Assembly: GCA_958450325.1 (NCBI GenBank)
Contig: OY288256.1
Span: 50,858,953-50,922,952 of the forward strand
Length of the DNA stretch: 64,000 nucleotides
Reading direction: 5' to 3'
From: Agrostemma githago
Lineage: Eukaryota > Streptophyta > Magnoliopsida > Caryophyllales > Caryophyllaceae
Below the pieces are notes generated by a model. It saw only the letters and a program-made list of their open reading frames with translations. It was not told the origin of the DNA and searched no databases. Shown here in pieces: positions 35,343-47,561 of the stretch (positions are counted from its first letter, which is position 1; each line of letters begins with the position of its first letter). The position numbers and the translations under genes were made by a program.

Positions 35343-36854
35343 CTAGAGGCGACACCGAGCGTCCCGAGGGAACTTCCTCGGTTGGTGCTAGTGAGGAGGT
35401 TGTCGGGGCAAGTTCACAGGCTCCTCGAGGGATTCGCAGGAGGAGACGGAGCGTCTCGTCTCAGCGGCGTGACCCCGAGACTATTAACGAGGCTGAGTTC
35501 GATAGAGCGAAGAAGCGCAAGCTTCCGGAGACAGTGGCTAGGAGGGCTCATGCTTCGGCTTCGGTACCGGAGAATGAGGAGATTGTTTACGAGGATCTCG
35601 AGTGGGCTCGGGACTGGGATGGTCATCAGCTGATATTTCACCTTGACCGTCATATTTCTAACCGCATTGTGCGGGGCCTGGTGAGTGTCCTATTCGTGTT
35701 TGTTAGTTATTCCTGAGATTTTACTTTTGCTCGGGTTAGGCTAGGCCTGTTTTGTTTATACTCGTGTTGTTTTGGGTTTGCAGTCCCTAGGTCCGATGAG
35801 GACTTTCTCGGGCTTTACTACGTGTCTTGACATTTATTTTCAGAAGTTGGCCCCCACGGTAAAGGGGATTATTGCGAGGACCGCTCTAGGTTCCGTGGTT
35901 GGGCAGTGGGTTAGGTTGGTGGGTTGCAAGACTAAGTGCAACCTTATGGTGATTAGGGCGATGATAGATCGCTTTCATGATACTACCTCGACCTTCCACA
36001 TGGATTTTGGGGAGGTCGGGATGACCCTAGAGGATTTTGGGATGATTAGCAGTATGCCCTGGGGGCCGGATACTATTAGGTGGGCCACTGAGGGTCCTAG
36101 TCTAGATAGTGATGAGGTGTGGGGCCTCATCGGGGATTGTCTACCGCGTGAGGCATATAGTGCGCCTCATGCTTTGGTGAGTTCGTACATCACCGATCAC
36201 TTCGAGGGAGTGGCGGTGCTAGAGGATCGAGAACCCAACACGCCGGATCAGGATGCCCGGTTATGGCTGTGGTACTTCCTAGGGTCGACTCACTTCTCGG
36301 ACAAGGGCGAGAGGTTTAGCACTAGGATTTTGCCCTTCCTAGCTGACCTGACTCAGCTAGGGCGCTACAATTGGGTGACCGCGGCTTTCACGGAGATGAC
36401 CCGCTACCTGCAAGTCATGGTGAGGCAGTTGGTGGTAGGGTCGGCCTCAGCTGTGCCCATCGTGGGTCCGGGCCTTATACTGGAGGTTAGTTACTGCTCT
36501 TTTTGCTTTTGTATTTCAAGTTCTACTTGTTTTTGGCTTAGTTTCGCTAAAGTTGTTTCAGGATCTTACAGGCTTGGATCTATTCCTACTTCCCGTGTTT
36601 GGCACCTAAGACGGTCCGGGTGCACCCGAAGAGATTCCCGGCGGGAATCGAGTGGAGGCTGGCTCAGCCTAAGAGCACAATCAGCCACTACCCGACGGAG
36701 AATGTGCTGGTTAACAAGCTAGGCCTTGACGATATAAGTTTTCTTCTATAGCCTATTTTGTTCAGTAGCCCCCAAGGTTCGGGATTTCATTTGGGATGTT
36801 GGTTTTATTTGTGTAGTTTGTGGCCCGCCCTTGGGCCGACTATGAGGGCGTGCC
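35343..36854 (+). pseudogene. Plant mobile domain (PMD) gene, 5' part
   Basis: Likely exons: 35343-35680, 35784-36485, 36572-about 36730 and 36817-36854. The first gives a basic N-terminus (RGIRRRRRSVSSQRRDPE), the second the PMD core: TFHMDFGEVGMTLEDFGMIS, then ARLWLWYFLGSTHFSDKGER and FLADLTQLGRYNWVTAAFTE. The third has AWIYSYFPCLAPKTVRV. These follow the aminotransferase-like/PMD pattern (a W-Y-L-G-x-x-F core, then a W-x-Y-x-x-F-P-x-L-A-P segment). PMD proteins include MAIN and MAIL1 of Arabidopsis and also occur inside transposable elements. The last exon is cut at 36854 by an 18-kb insertion and resumes at 54861. Exon borders between 36730 and 36817 are unclear. Confidence 0.7.
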
Positions 36855-37882
36855 TGTAACAGCCCTAAATTTCCGCGACCAAGATAACAGAATAAAACCA
36901 GAAAATTTAAAGTTGTTACTCCGCACTTAGCTCACAAAGCCAAATGCAAGGCAAAAAGAATATTATAAGAGTTATAAAGAAATATAAATCCGATAAATAA
37001 TTAAATGAAAACGTTGCAGCGGAAGACTTAAGTCCCACAAAATCCAAAACGGTTTAAAATAACTCAACCCAAAATTCAACATAAATATAAATAGTTTGGA
37101 GGTAAACGTTAAATAATGAAATTCTTCCTCGCTCAGCATCCCGAACCAAATGCACCCATGCAGCATATTAAATGTATCTATCAACTGTACCCAAAACACA
37201 AATAGGTACAGGTTCCAGCGGGGGAACGACCCAAAACAAAAGAACGTCAGCGAAACTGAGTAAAATATATTATATTGAAAACGTAACAAAATAATTATAA
37301 TTTGTAGTAAACTGAAATCAGAGTTAAATATCACCGTCTCGATACCAAATCAAAATACTGTGAAAATAGTAGTCAAAACAAAAATCAACCAAAATATATT
37401 GTCACAAAGCCACCTGTCTCAGACCAACAGCGCTCCCAGAGTCTGTTATAACCACCAAAATTTATACCAAAATAATACCAACGTGTGACTTGTATCACAA
37501 AGTTGCAATAACCAAATTATCACAAGAGTATCAAAAAAATTCACCATTGACAAAATAATTATAAAACCATTTCAGAAATATAATTTAAACCGAACATGCT
37601 CTTTACTCAAAGGTGAAAAGGTCAAAACGTCCTTACCTCTCAAGAGGGTCAATCCAAGCTATAACTAGTCCAAAAATTCTTTCTCCTCGTACCCACAAGC
37701 TACAAATAATATAAACGGTTCAACAATTTAATCTAGGACAAACTCATCAATATATACTTACATCTCTCAATTATATAAACTCCATGATAACAAAGCCTAT
37801 AGTTTTGTCTTATTTATTTAGTAGCATAAGCGGTGATATAGTCCTCTCAAACACTAAGTCAATTACCAACACTTTAACCTAT
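36855..37882 (-). repeat. Left LTR, truncated
   Basis: Matches the left part of the other LTR copies but has many substitutions (CAGCATATTAAATGTATC). It lacks a block of about 230 bp that they contain (39390-39630). It ends at the same CCTAT where the solo LTR inserted in the middle copy, followed by the first 86 bp of that solo LTR (37883-37968) and then abruptly by gypsy leader sequence. Confidence 0.8.
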
Positions 37883-37968
37883 TGTAGACACCCGCATTTT
37901 GACTGCCAGGTGTCTATGGCAGTTTCCAAAAAATACCCGATGATGATCGGACGCTAACGTGTTTCTAC

Positions 37969-38633
37969 AAAAAATACGGATGTTATATACACTTAAATAA
38001 AAAAATGTTATATACACTCAAATAGTTATTATGTACACCAATTAATCAACAATGGAACATACATCAAAATAACTGTTATATACACTAAAAAAACTCATTA
38101 TATACGCTATTAAACTCACTGCATATATACACTTAAGAACTCAATATATACTGTAAAATAATTGTTATATACACCCAAATAATTAATATGTACATCAGTT
38201 AATCAACAATGGAACATACATCAAAATAACTGTTATATACACTAAAAAACTCATTATATACGCTATTAAACTCACTACATATATATATACACACACTTAA
38301 GAACTAAATAAATATAAAGTAAAATAGTTATTGTTATATATACTCAAATGGTTACTATGTACACCAATTAATCAACATATATACACTAAAATAATTGGCA
38401 TATGTACTTAATTATTTGATATAATAGAATTGTTAGCCTTTTTTTTTATGTATGAGTTTTTGTATGAGTTTTTTTTTATAATTGATATAATTGATATATA
38501 CACTTAAGAACTAAGAATTTTTTTTATGTATGAGTTTTTGTTTTAATCTTAGCCTTTAATTTGATTTTAATCTAATGGTTGAGATTGTGCCTCAATGGGT
38601 GCGGCGAGTTGAGCTGCCTCAAAGGATCCTAGA

Positions 38634-38692
<59 letters not shown>

Positions 38693-40090
38693 CATAATTC
38701 ATGCGTATGCAATGCACCCAATCCACCCAACACTCTCGGTTTATAAAGATTTTTATTTATAAAGGTAGTAGTTTTTTTTTTAAAAACCATTTCAAATTTT
38801 GCAAAACTTTTCGGAAAGACCTATTGCTCTGATACCAACCGTAACAGCCCTAAATTTCCGCGACCAAAATAACAGAATAAAACCGGAAAATTTAAAGCTG
38901 TTACTTCGCACTTAGCTCACAAAGCCAAATGCAAGGCAAAAAGAATATTATAAGAGTTATAAAGAAATATAAATCCGATAAATAATTAAATGAAAACGTT
39001 GCAGCGGAAGACTTAAGTCCCACAAAATCCAAAACGGTTTAAAATAACTCAACCCAAAATTCAACATAAATATAAATAGTTTGGAGGTAAACGTTAAATA
39101 ATAAAATTCTTCCTCCCTCAGCATCCCGAACCAAATGCACCCATGCAGTATATTAATTGTACCTATCAACTGTACCCAAAACACAAATAGGTACATGTTC
39201 CAGCGGGGGAACGACCTAAAACAAAAGGATGTCAGCGAAGCTGAGTAAAATATATTATATTGAAAACGTAACACAATAATTATAATTTGTAGTAAACTGA
39301 AATCTGAGTTAAATATCAACGTCTCGATACCAAATCAAAATACTGTGAAAATAGTAGTCAAAACCAAAATCAACCAAAATATATTGTCACCACCTGTGTG
39401 CCAAGGTCCTACCCTTTTGCACGATCTAGAGGTAGCACCTATGCTTAGCTAGACTTACTATAGTGCGCACTACTCACATTTGGGCAGTCAGTAAGATGAG
39501 GCTGCCAAAGGAGGAAGTCTAACTACCTAGCAAGTGGGGGTCGGAAAACCCAACTGAACACAACTCGGGCCAGGAGTTCAGTTTCGGGACAAAATCCCAG
39601 GTACGTCTCAGACGCAACTTAACCTCATAGACCAACAGCGCTCCCAGATTCTGTTATAACCACCAAAATTTATACCAAAATAATACCAACGTGTGGCTTG
39701 TATCACAAAGTTGCAATATCCAAATTATCACAAGAGTATCATAAAAATTCACCATTGACAAAATAATTATAAAACCGTTTCAGAAATATAATTTAAACCG
39801 AACATGCTCTTTACTCAAAGGTGAAAAGGTCAAAACGTCCTTACCTCTCAAGACGGTCAATCCAAGCTATAACTAGTCCAAAAATTCTTTCTCCTCGTAC
39901 CCACAAGCTACAAATAATATAAACGGTTCAACAATTTAATCTAGGACAAACTCATCAATATATACTTACATCTCTCAATTATATAAACTCCATGATAACA
40001 AAGCCTATAGTTTTGTCTTATTTATTTAGTAGCATAAGCGGTGATATAGTCCTCTCAAACACTAAGTCAATTACCAACACTTTAACCTAT
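37969..40090. repeat. Duplicate of the 51930-54016 leader-plus-LTR segment
   Basis: Leader (GTTATATACACTTAAATAAA onward), AT microsatellite, primer-binding site and LTR left part repeat 51930-54016 almost base for base over 2.1 kb. Confidence 0.85.
38635..38692. repeat. (AT)n microsatellite
   Basis: Uninterrupted AT dinucleotide run. The homologous run at about 52580-52619 is shorter. Confidence 0.9.
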
Positions 40091-40480
40091 TGTAGACACC
40101 CGCATTTTGACTGCCAGGTGTCTATGGCAGTTTCCAAAAAATACCCGATGATGATCGGACGCTAACGTGTTTCTACGCGCTCGGATACGGGCTCAAATCC
40201 ATTAATCGTTGGCTAACACACTTACGGAGTACAAATCTCACAAAATCAACCTCGAATCCAGGCCCAGTGGATCATTCCGAGTCAAACAAGACTAGTTTGG
40301 GCCAAAACCGACACCGGAATTAAAACCGACTTTTTGCGATTGGGTCAACCTCGGTCAAAATTCGTTTCCGAGACACACAAAACAGCCCATCAACCATCAA
40401 AAGTCCAAGTCAAACACAAAACTCATCAGACACCCAAAGTCAAGGTCCAAAACAATGGACCCGTGCAACCCGACTGGGCC

Positions 40481-40583
40481 ACTCGATCGAGTGACCCACC
40501 CACTCGATCGAGTGGGCTTGTTTTGAGCCCGGCTGCAGGCTTCACGGACCACTCGACCGAGTTGGCCTCCTACTCGGTCGAGT
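40481..40583. repeat. Array of four 12-bp palindromes upstream of an LTR TATA box
   Basis: ACTCGATCGAGT (40481, 40502), ACTCGACCGAGT (40551) and ACTCGGTCGAGT (40572). Within each pair the start-to-start distance is exactly 21 bp. The last unit ends 29 bp before the TATA box at 40612. Confidence 0.95.
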
Positions 40584-40610
40584 AACCTTAATCCGGGTGC
40601 CCTAGCCTCT

Positions 40611-40626
40611 CCTATATATACCCCCC
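40611..40626 (+). promoter_or_regulatory. LTR core promoter (TATA box)
   Basis: CCTATATATACCCCCC. The same 16-mer occurs in the second solo LTR at 59771-59786. Confidence 0.6.
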
Positions 40627-41773
40627 ATGCAACACACATGCAACCGATCCTTTTACAACTTTTCACAACCTTACAATCTTTACAATTACACAACCTTTAC
40701 AACCCTAAAAAACCCTAGAGCAACCCTACACACACATACTACGTCTTTTACAAACCTTAATCAAACCCTAATCAAACCCTAGCAATTCTACACTAGCAAG
40801 AAACCCTAAACCTAGTTTAGGATCAATCCCGAGCCACCACAACTTAACCTACATAAAACCTCGAAGACTCTTGTGTTGAAGCCACGGTTACGAGTCCGCA
40901 TCGAGACAAGAACATGTAGGTTGAGGGTGTCAAAACCCTCTATTTTATTCCCTTTCTCTCTTCGTCATCTTCGTCCTCCTTTTCGCGTTTTTTTCGTCTT
41001 TTTTATTATTTTGTTTGTCGCGTCATAATATCGATAATATTATTAATAGAAAAACATTAAAATACTTATTGATTTGTGTCGAATGTGAGTGATGGTGGGA
41101 TAAGGAAAATCGCATATACAAGTGTACTGCACACGCGTCGTCAGTCGCTTATTCCATCACCCCGATCGTTTGATTATTGAAATAAGTTAACTTAAACAAT
41201 AATCTTTTTTATTTCGTTTTCATCTTTGTTCGAGTCACATATTTACATCAATTTTCAAAAGCAATCATAGTATTTCAATAAGGGTCGAAACCCGTTGACG
41301 CGGATCCGACATCACAATCCCTAGGGATTTATTTCGATGTCGGAGAAGTCGAGGGAATCAAGTCCTTTTTTATTCAAGTAAAGCGTTGATTTTAGACTCG
41401 ATACCAATTCCATAATTGGATATCGAATCTAACGATCAAGTCACATAAATTAATTAACGTGATTTGTTCATATCACGATGATAATTAATTTAAGACGACT
41501 AAAATTAATCTATTTTTTATTTCACTCTAATATCCCATATCGATTCAAATAATCGAATATGGGATACAACGAGTATTCAAAATTAGAATCGGGTATAAAT
41601 TCAACAATATTTATATTCGATTCAACAAAATTCGCGATTTATAAAAAAACCAAGTCGAACATAAATTGTACAATATTTATGTCCGATTCGGTAAAACCGT
41701 CGAATTATCAAAAATCAAAAGCAATTTCAAAATCAATAAAAAATTGCAAGCGAACTTGTTTCGTACAGATGCC

Positions 41774-41993
41774 ACTCGACCGAGTACCTTAGTCACTCGA
41801 TCGAGTGACATCACAAAATCGAGTCAGAATGCTTTTTACGACCACCACTCGGTCGAGTCTCACAGTGACTCGATCGAGTGGCTACGTACTCGACCGAGTT
41901 GGTCAATAACTCGGCCGAGTACGGTCTAGTACGCGAAACAGAATCGTCTTCTACAGGTCCACTCGATCGAGTCCATCGACCACTCGATCGAGT
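41774..41993. repeat. Second array of eight 12-bp palindromes in the same LTR
   Basis: ACTCG(N2)CGAGT units start at 41774, 41795, 41847, 41868, 41888, 41909, 41961 and 41982: spacings 21, 52, 21, 20, 21, 52 and 21 bp. Central dinucleotides vary (AT, AC, GT, GC), while the flanking arms are invariant. Confidence 0.95.
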
Positions 41994-42193
41994 GACCCAT
42001 AACGATTAACACAATAAATCGTACATTATTCTATTTTCAAAACTCGGTAGTAATTTATGATTCATGTCAACACGTGTTTAGTCAATCATGTGTATTACTA
42101 CTTTTTCAAAACATACATCTCATATTTGCATCTTTTCATCGCATCTCATATTTGCACAAACCGTTATTATACGTTATATCATTACATCGTTAC

Positions 42194-45100
42194 CACTACT
42201 ACAAATTCATTGGTTTCTCGACGCTTTAAAGGTAGGTTCTCGACGCTTTAAAGTGTCATAAATTTAATTCTCGATGCTTCTGTAAAGCGTGGAGATGGGC
42301 GTCAAGAATTCTCGACGCATTTATGTGTCGTTATTTACGACGCTTTAAAACGTTGAATATATTATTCATGACGCTTTTATACATCACCACACGTCCACTA
42401 AAAAAATGCAACCTTGACGCTTTTCTATGTCGAGATATTTTTTATCCCGGCCAATGTTTTTCTAAGTGTGAGACTTTCTACTATTAAAAGGTCGAGAAAT
42501 AATAATATAAAATTCAGTTCAACAATATAACATCATAAAGCATGGAGAATCTAATCGTAAAGAATATATTTTTAAAAAAAAATCGAGGTACAATATTACA
42601 ATATAATACTCCGTAGAAGGTAGGTTGAATACATCCCAAATATTATAGTTTACTAAACTAAATACAAATAGATTAGAAATTTTAAAAAAAAAAATTCCAT
42701 GCAATGTAGCTTCATCATGTCAAAGTGACAATCACTCGTTTCATTTTGCTCCAGCGACATCATTTGCAAAATGCAATACCTAGTGGAAACAAAACCAAAA
42801 TACTTTTAATCAGTACATTCACAAAACTAATAAAAATACAATTTTTTGATATACGATCAACTTTACGTAAATAACCCTGAGGACGACTAATTACAAAACA
42901 ATGTAAGACTAGATGATTTATATTGAAGATTCATAAACTCCTAGTTATACTATATAATATCATAATCCTCCTATCACTCAATATATATGAGCTACTACTA
43001 CATATTTATAACCACTAAGATTATAGGAGAAATTGAGGACTCCAACATGTTTCCAACACCCTTCACAATTGATACGGTTAGAACAGGAAAATATTAAATT
43101 TAATTTGCATGTATTAAGATATACGAAGTACAAAGTAGACATTCAGGAAAATGGTCAACAAATACGTACAGAATATATTAAATCAATTTAGAAATCAACT
43201 AAACATAATGAAAACTTTAGAACATTAGCTTTATAAGGTCTTTGGAAAATGTATATTCATCTATAACTCACTTGCTGTCATCTCATGTTTCTACTTGTTC
43301 TTCAAGATTTCATGCACTAGTTTATTTCATTTGCCCACATGCATAACTGGACAAACCCAATTCCAACAAATTCAAGAATGACTTTTGCTTTACTAAACAC
43401 TAAGAGAGAAAAAAAATGACAAAACATACCCAATATATATCTGTCAAACTACTTATTAATAGTTCTTGAAGACAACCTATGTTTGTGTGGTAAAGAGCGC
43501 ATCAGAAACTCGAAAACATTCATCCCGAACTTGATAACCCTTCCATCTAGTAGAAGATGTCATGTCGAGTGTCATTTGTTGCATAAGTATGTTGGTGGAC
43601 CATAATAATACTCCCTCCGTTCCATTTGGTTGTTTGCGTTTACTTTTTCACACTTGCCAATGCACGTTTTCTTTTGTCTATATCTTTAGTTACCTATTTC
43701 AAAAAATTATAAAAATTTGATATTAATAACGTACTCGATTAGACAATTTAAACAAGATTCCACATGACTATATTTTATCTTATATATTACAAGTTACATT
43801 GATGATTTCACTCACCTATGAATAGTGCCCAAAAAGCAAACGCAACCAACCAAATGGAACGGAGGGAGTATAATTTAAAAGAATATATCATGCATGCTCT
43901 AGTGCACAATGGCATAAACCGTAACCTAATATCACTTAATTTTACCCAATCTCACAAGGTACCACTCCCGTTTCCTTCAACTCATTTATCAAGTGTACAA
44001 AACTAAATCAAACCTACAGCCTGAAAAGGTAACAAAAAAAAAACAAACAAAAGTAAACACAAAAACCTAGTGGTCGCAGGAGCAAAAAAGAAGAAGCCAC
44101 TTACTTGGTAGAGTCACCTTTCCAATATTTGGTCACCTGAAAAACCTTCACTTCTATTATACCACAATTTGGTATAATTTGGACCAGATTTCCGTTTCCT
44201 TTAATGTTGCAAACTCTGAAATAAATAGCTGAAAATAACTTATTAATTATCGACATTACATATGACATATATACATAATCAAGTCAAAGATAAGAATGAA
44301 GAATGTACTACTATCAATAGATAATCCGGTCAAAAATTAGTGTAAAACAATAGGTTATTTTTATTGTACGTACCTTGGCTAAAGCAGATTCAAGAGGAAT
44401 GAAATTGAGAGAAACTAGCATCCCAGCTAACAGCAGCAATAATTTGTTATAATTTCCTGATATGAGCATAAGAAGAACTATTTAGACATTGGTCTTTAAC
44501 AACGTAATATGTGGTGCCAGAATTAGACGTACGAGTAAGTCTGATCAATGACTATATGATGCACTTTAATTCGGGTAAATGCAGTTAACTGAGTCTAGAT
44601 CAGTTTTTTATCTATTACTTTGTATATACTATGTAAATGAAGTTTCTACTCATAACAAGCTTTTAAAATGACCTGAATCTGAAGGTCTGGTTATTACACA
44701 TAGACACTGTGATGAACATCTAAACATATTACGAATAATAAGTTTACAAACAAAATGATATTACCATAATAAAGTATATACAAAACGATCATTTATCGAA
44801 ATAAAGTAAACGATTAGTTATCGAAATAAAGCAAACGATCAGATAGCTAAGATCGAAGATCCGTTGCACAATACAATTATATGAAAGATCAGTTGCACAA
44901 TACACATCATACTTGTTTTGGAAAGATGCAGAATAATACTCCGTAACTCAGTAGAATGATAGTCGATACTGAAGTTGATAATTAATTAAGTACCTAATAC
45001 GACCGCATACAGAAAGAGGGAGAGGAAAGTGCAGTTGAAATCCATAGAGGGAAACTTTGATCGCATAACAAGAGAAATGTTGAGGCTAAGAGTAAATAGT

Positions 45101-46096
45101 AGTTAACAGGGTGGAGAAGGAGAAGGATGTGGGAGTAATCATTAATGACTATTGGTGTGTGTATTTATAAGGTCAAGTCCACGACTTTTTTAAGGAATCA
45201 TGGTAGATTATTACTGCCATCATACTTGTTTTGCATTTCTACCAGGTTGATACAGGATGCAACCTACGGTTTTATATAGTGCACATTGCACTACAGTTCG
45301 ATACAAGGCTGCCCTGCGGGTAAAACTATAGCAGGCTGCAGGTAAAACTCAAAAATAGCTGCTCAGTTAAAACTGTTCAGTTTATGTGTTGCTCACAAGC
45401 TTTCTTGTAGGCTTCTTACACACTAATTAAAATAGTTGCTCATATATCATCAAAAGTACACACTAATAAGTCAATTTCAAATTCACCTTTCAAACTATAA
45501 CCAACATATCTTCATGCTAATGTACGACAAATATGCAAGCAAATAAAATATAACCGGATCTTCAATTCCAACTCGAAAACTAATTAACAACGAAAATAAT
45601 GAAGAAAATAATGTTCAAATAATGAAGAACTCAGTTAACTAACCAATTAAAGTTCCCGACGAAAATTGCAAAAAAAACGAAAACAGAAAAGCAATGAGTT
45701 CGCTGATGAGAAATTGAAATCATGAGATTGAAGAAACTTACTATTTTTCCAGGGGAAATTGAACCACGAGATTGAAGAAACTCGGGCTTGATTGATTAAT
45801 TGATCGGGAAATTGAGAGATGAGGGTTCGCTGATGAGAAATTGATCAAAGAATAGAGGAATAGGAAATAAAGGCGATGGAATATAGGAAAATAATTAGGT
45901 TTTGGGGAAGATATTAGGAAGAGGAATAGGTAAGGCAATTCTTTTTCAATGAGAGAGCGGGATCTGAAATTTTATTATAGTACTAGTGGCCAATGTCAGA
46001 TTTGGGAATTTTTTTTATTTTTTAATCAAAAATGCGTCGACGCTTATAAAAACGTCGATCGTAAAGCGTCCAGAAACTAAGAAAATTGTAGTAGTG
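42194..46096. mobile_element. Non-autonomous CACTA (En/Spm) transposon
   Basis: Starts CACTACTACAAATTC and ends TTGTAGTAGTG, with the 3-bp duplication TAC on both sides (42191-42193, 46097-46099). Subterminal DNA carries repeated CGACGCTTTAAAG-like words (42218-42430; CGACGCTTATAAAAACGTCG near the right end), typical of CACTA transposase-binding regions. 3.9 kb, no transposase frame visible. A Stowaway MITE is nested at 43611-43868. Confidence 0.85.
43611..43868. mobile_element. Stowaway MITE nested in the CACTA element
   Basis: Ends CTCCCTCCGTTCCATTTGG are perfect inverted repeats over more than 20 bp, with TA on both sides (43609-43610, 43869-43870). 258 bp. Confidence 0.88.
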
Positions 46097-47561
46097 TACT
46101 AACGCGTTTGTTATTCCTTTTGTCAATTTAATTATTGTTCGTTTATTGTACTAAATGAACCCACATGATATGCTAAAATTCCACTTTGACGTAGAATTAA
46201 TTGCATTAAATTGACATAGAAACCCATTTTTTAATTTCATTCACATGCCTAGGAAAAACAATGTTTGCATAAGCATTTTTCCCGTTTTACTAACGCGCGT
46301 ATTGGAAAGTCATTCGAATTCTTAGTAGAGGCCGCTAATGTGCGGGCGAGGTTGGGTGTCCTTTGTGGGCTTCCCAACATGTACCCTCACCCCTTACTCA
46401 GAACCTCGGTTTCCGGATGCCCGAAACCGTTGGCGCACGAGAGTCATTCAATACACGATATCCGATAACGTCGGTGTCGGTATCAAATGCAAAGGGACGA
46501 GCCCAATAAACTCTGATATCGGAAATGGGCTGTATTTTGTATACGGCCCACTACGACATAGAGTGGGCTCGAATGGTTCCGAATAACCACAAAATTCGGT
46601 GGCGACTCCACATAGACCTAAATTTCAATTCGATCCATTCTCATATGGAGATTCATTCGCCTACCCAAACCCGCGCGTGGCCGCGTCGGGGTGGACCTAT
46701 GTCATGTCCACACCTATGTACACACTTCTCTATTTTCTATTCCTTAATATCTCAAAATATCATATCGATACTACCAACCCAATATGAACCTGCCATTAAC
46801 ATCATGCTCCCTGCCACAATACATACTCACCGCACCTACGGTCATCCCTCTTCTCCAAATCATGCAACATTATTATAATCAGAGTCGTCCCGTTAATCGC
46901 CATTAATGTAGAGCATAAGAGTCCAAAAATAACCGAGTCTACAACAACCATATCACCAAACCGAGTATTACTCCTACGGTTACCCTTATATCATAAGCCA
47001 AGCCTATATTTATGTTTATCAATAAATATAATCACTACTCTAACAATTTCCATAAGACACCGGTCCGACAGTAACACTACTCTGTATATGATACACTAAT
47101 CATAAAACAACAAAGAGAGTACTTGAATTGGAAAAAGGAAACTTACAACTTAAATGATTTAAAACAGAAGGAGAAAAAGGGTTGACGGCGGAAACTTGAT
47201 GACGAAAAATCTTGAAAACAGAGGAAGGAGTAGTTGTGACGTGTGCGGTAGGTAAGGGGAAGGAATAGAGGATGTTAGGTTGGGTAGGGTATAAAGGGAC
47301 GGTGGAGGGTTTTAAATAGAATAAGTTCTTTTTTTTATTCTTTCCTTATCTGTGTTTGACCCAAATTCCAACCCGATACAAAGTCGGTTTATAAAATAAC
47401 GTTCCACTTTAAGAAAACCAAAACCAATTTATTATAAGATGACCCAAAATACTTTAATTTTTATATTGACATTATAATATTTTCCAACTTAAAAACTCGA
47501 TTTAAATAAAAGTAGAAAAGTCAAGCTTTATAATTGGCTCAGAAAATAACGGGGTGTTACA

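Larger units (their letters stand above)
40091..46712 (+). mobile_element. Solo LTR of a TGTAGACACC-type gypsy family, enlarged by a CACTA element
   Basis: Starts TGTAGACACCCGC and ends CATGTCCACA, with perfect 5-bp duplication CCTAT (40086-40090, 46713-46717) inside the middle gypsy LTR. Removing the CACTA element leaves about 2.7 kb. It shows a core promoter context CCTATATATACCCCCC (40611-40626) and arrays of 12-bp palindromes. The same start sequence, inverted, ends the LTR at 63392, so the two families are related. Confidence 0.75.
38840..47561 (-). repeat. Middle LTR, hybrid and interrupted
   Basis: The LTR pieces are 38840-40090 and 46713-47561, on either side of the nested solo LTR (40091-46712). 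The left piece is almost identical to the right LTR (for example CAGTATATTAATTGTACC). The right piece differs from the right LTR at many scattered sites. A purine tract (AAGGAGGGAAG on the minus strand) lies just beyond 47561. Confidence 0.8.

Noticed and set aside
36972..37334. A 120-residue minus-strand open frame present in all three gypsy LTR copies (also 38957-39319 and 52885-53247)
   Set aside because: Its recurrence follows from LTR duplication. Composition is hydrophobic and low in complexity, the copies lie inside LTR DNA, and no domain is recognisable.
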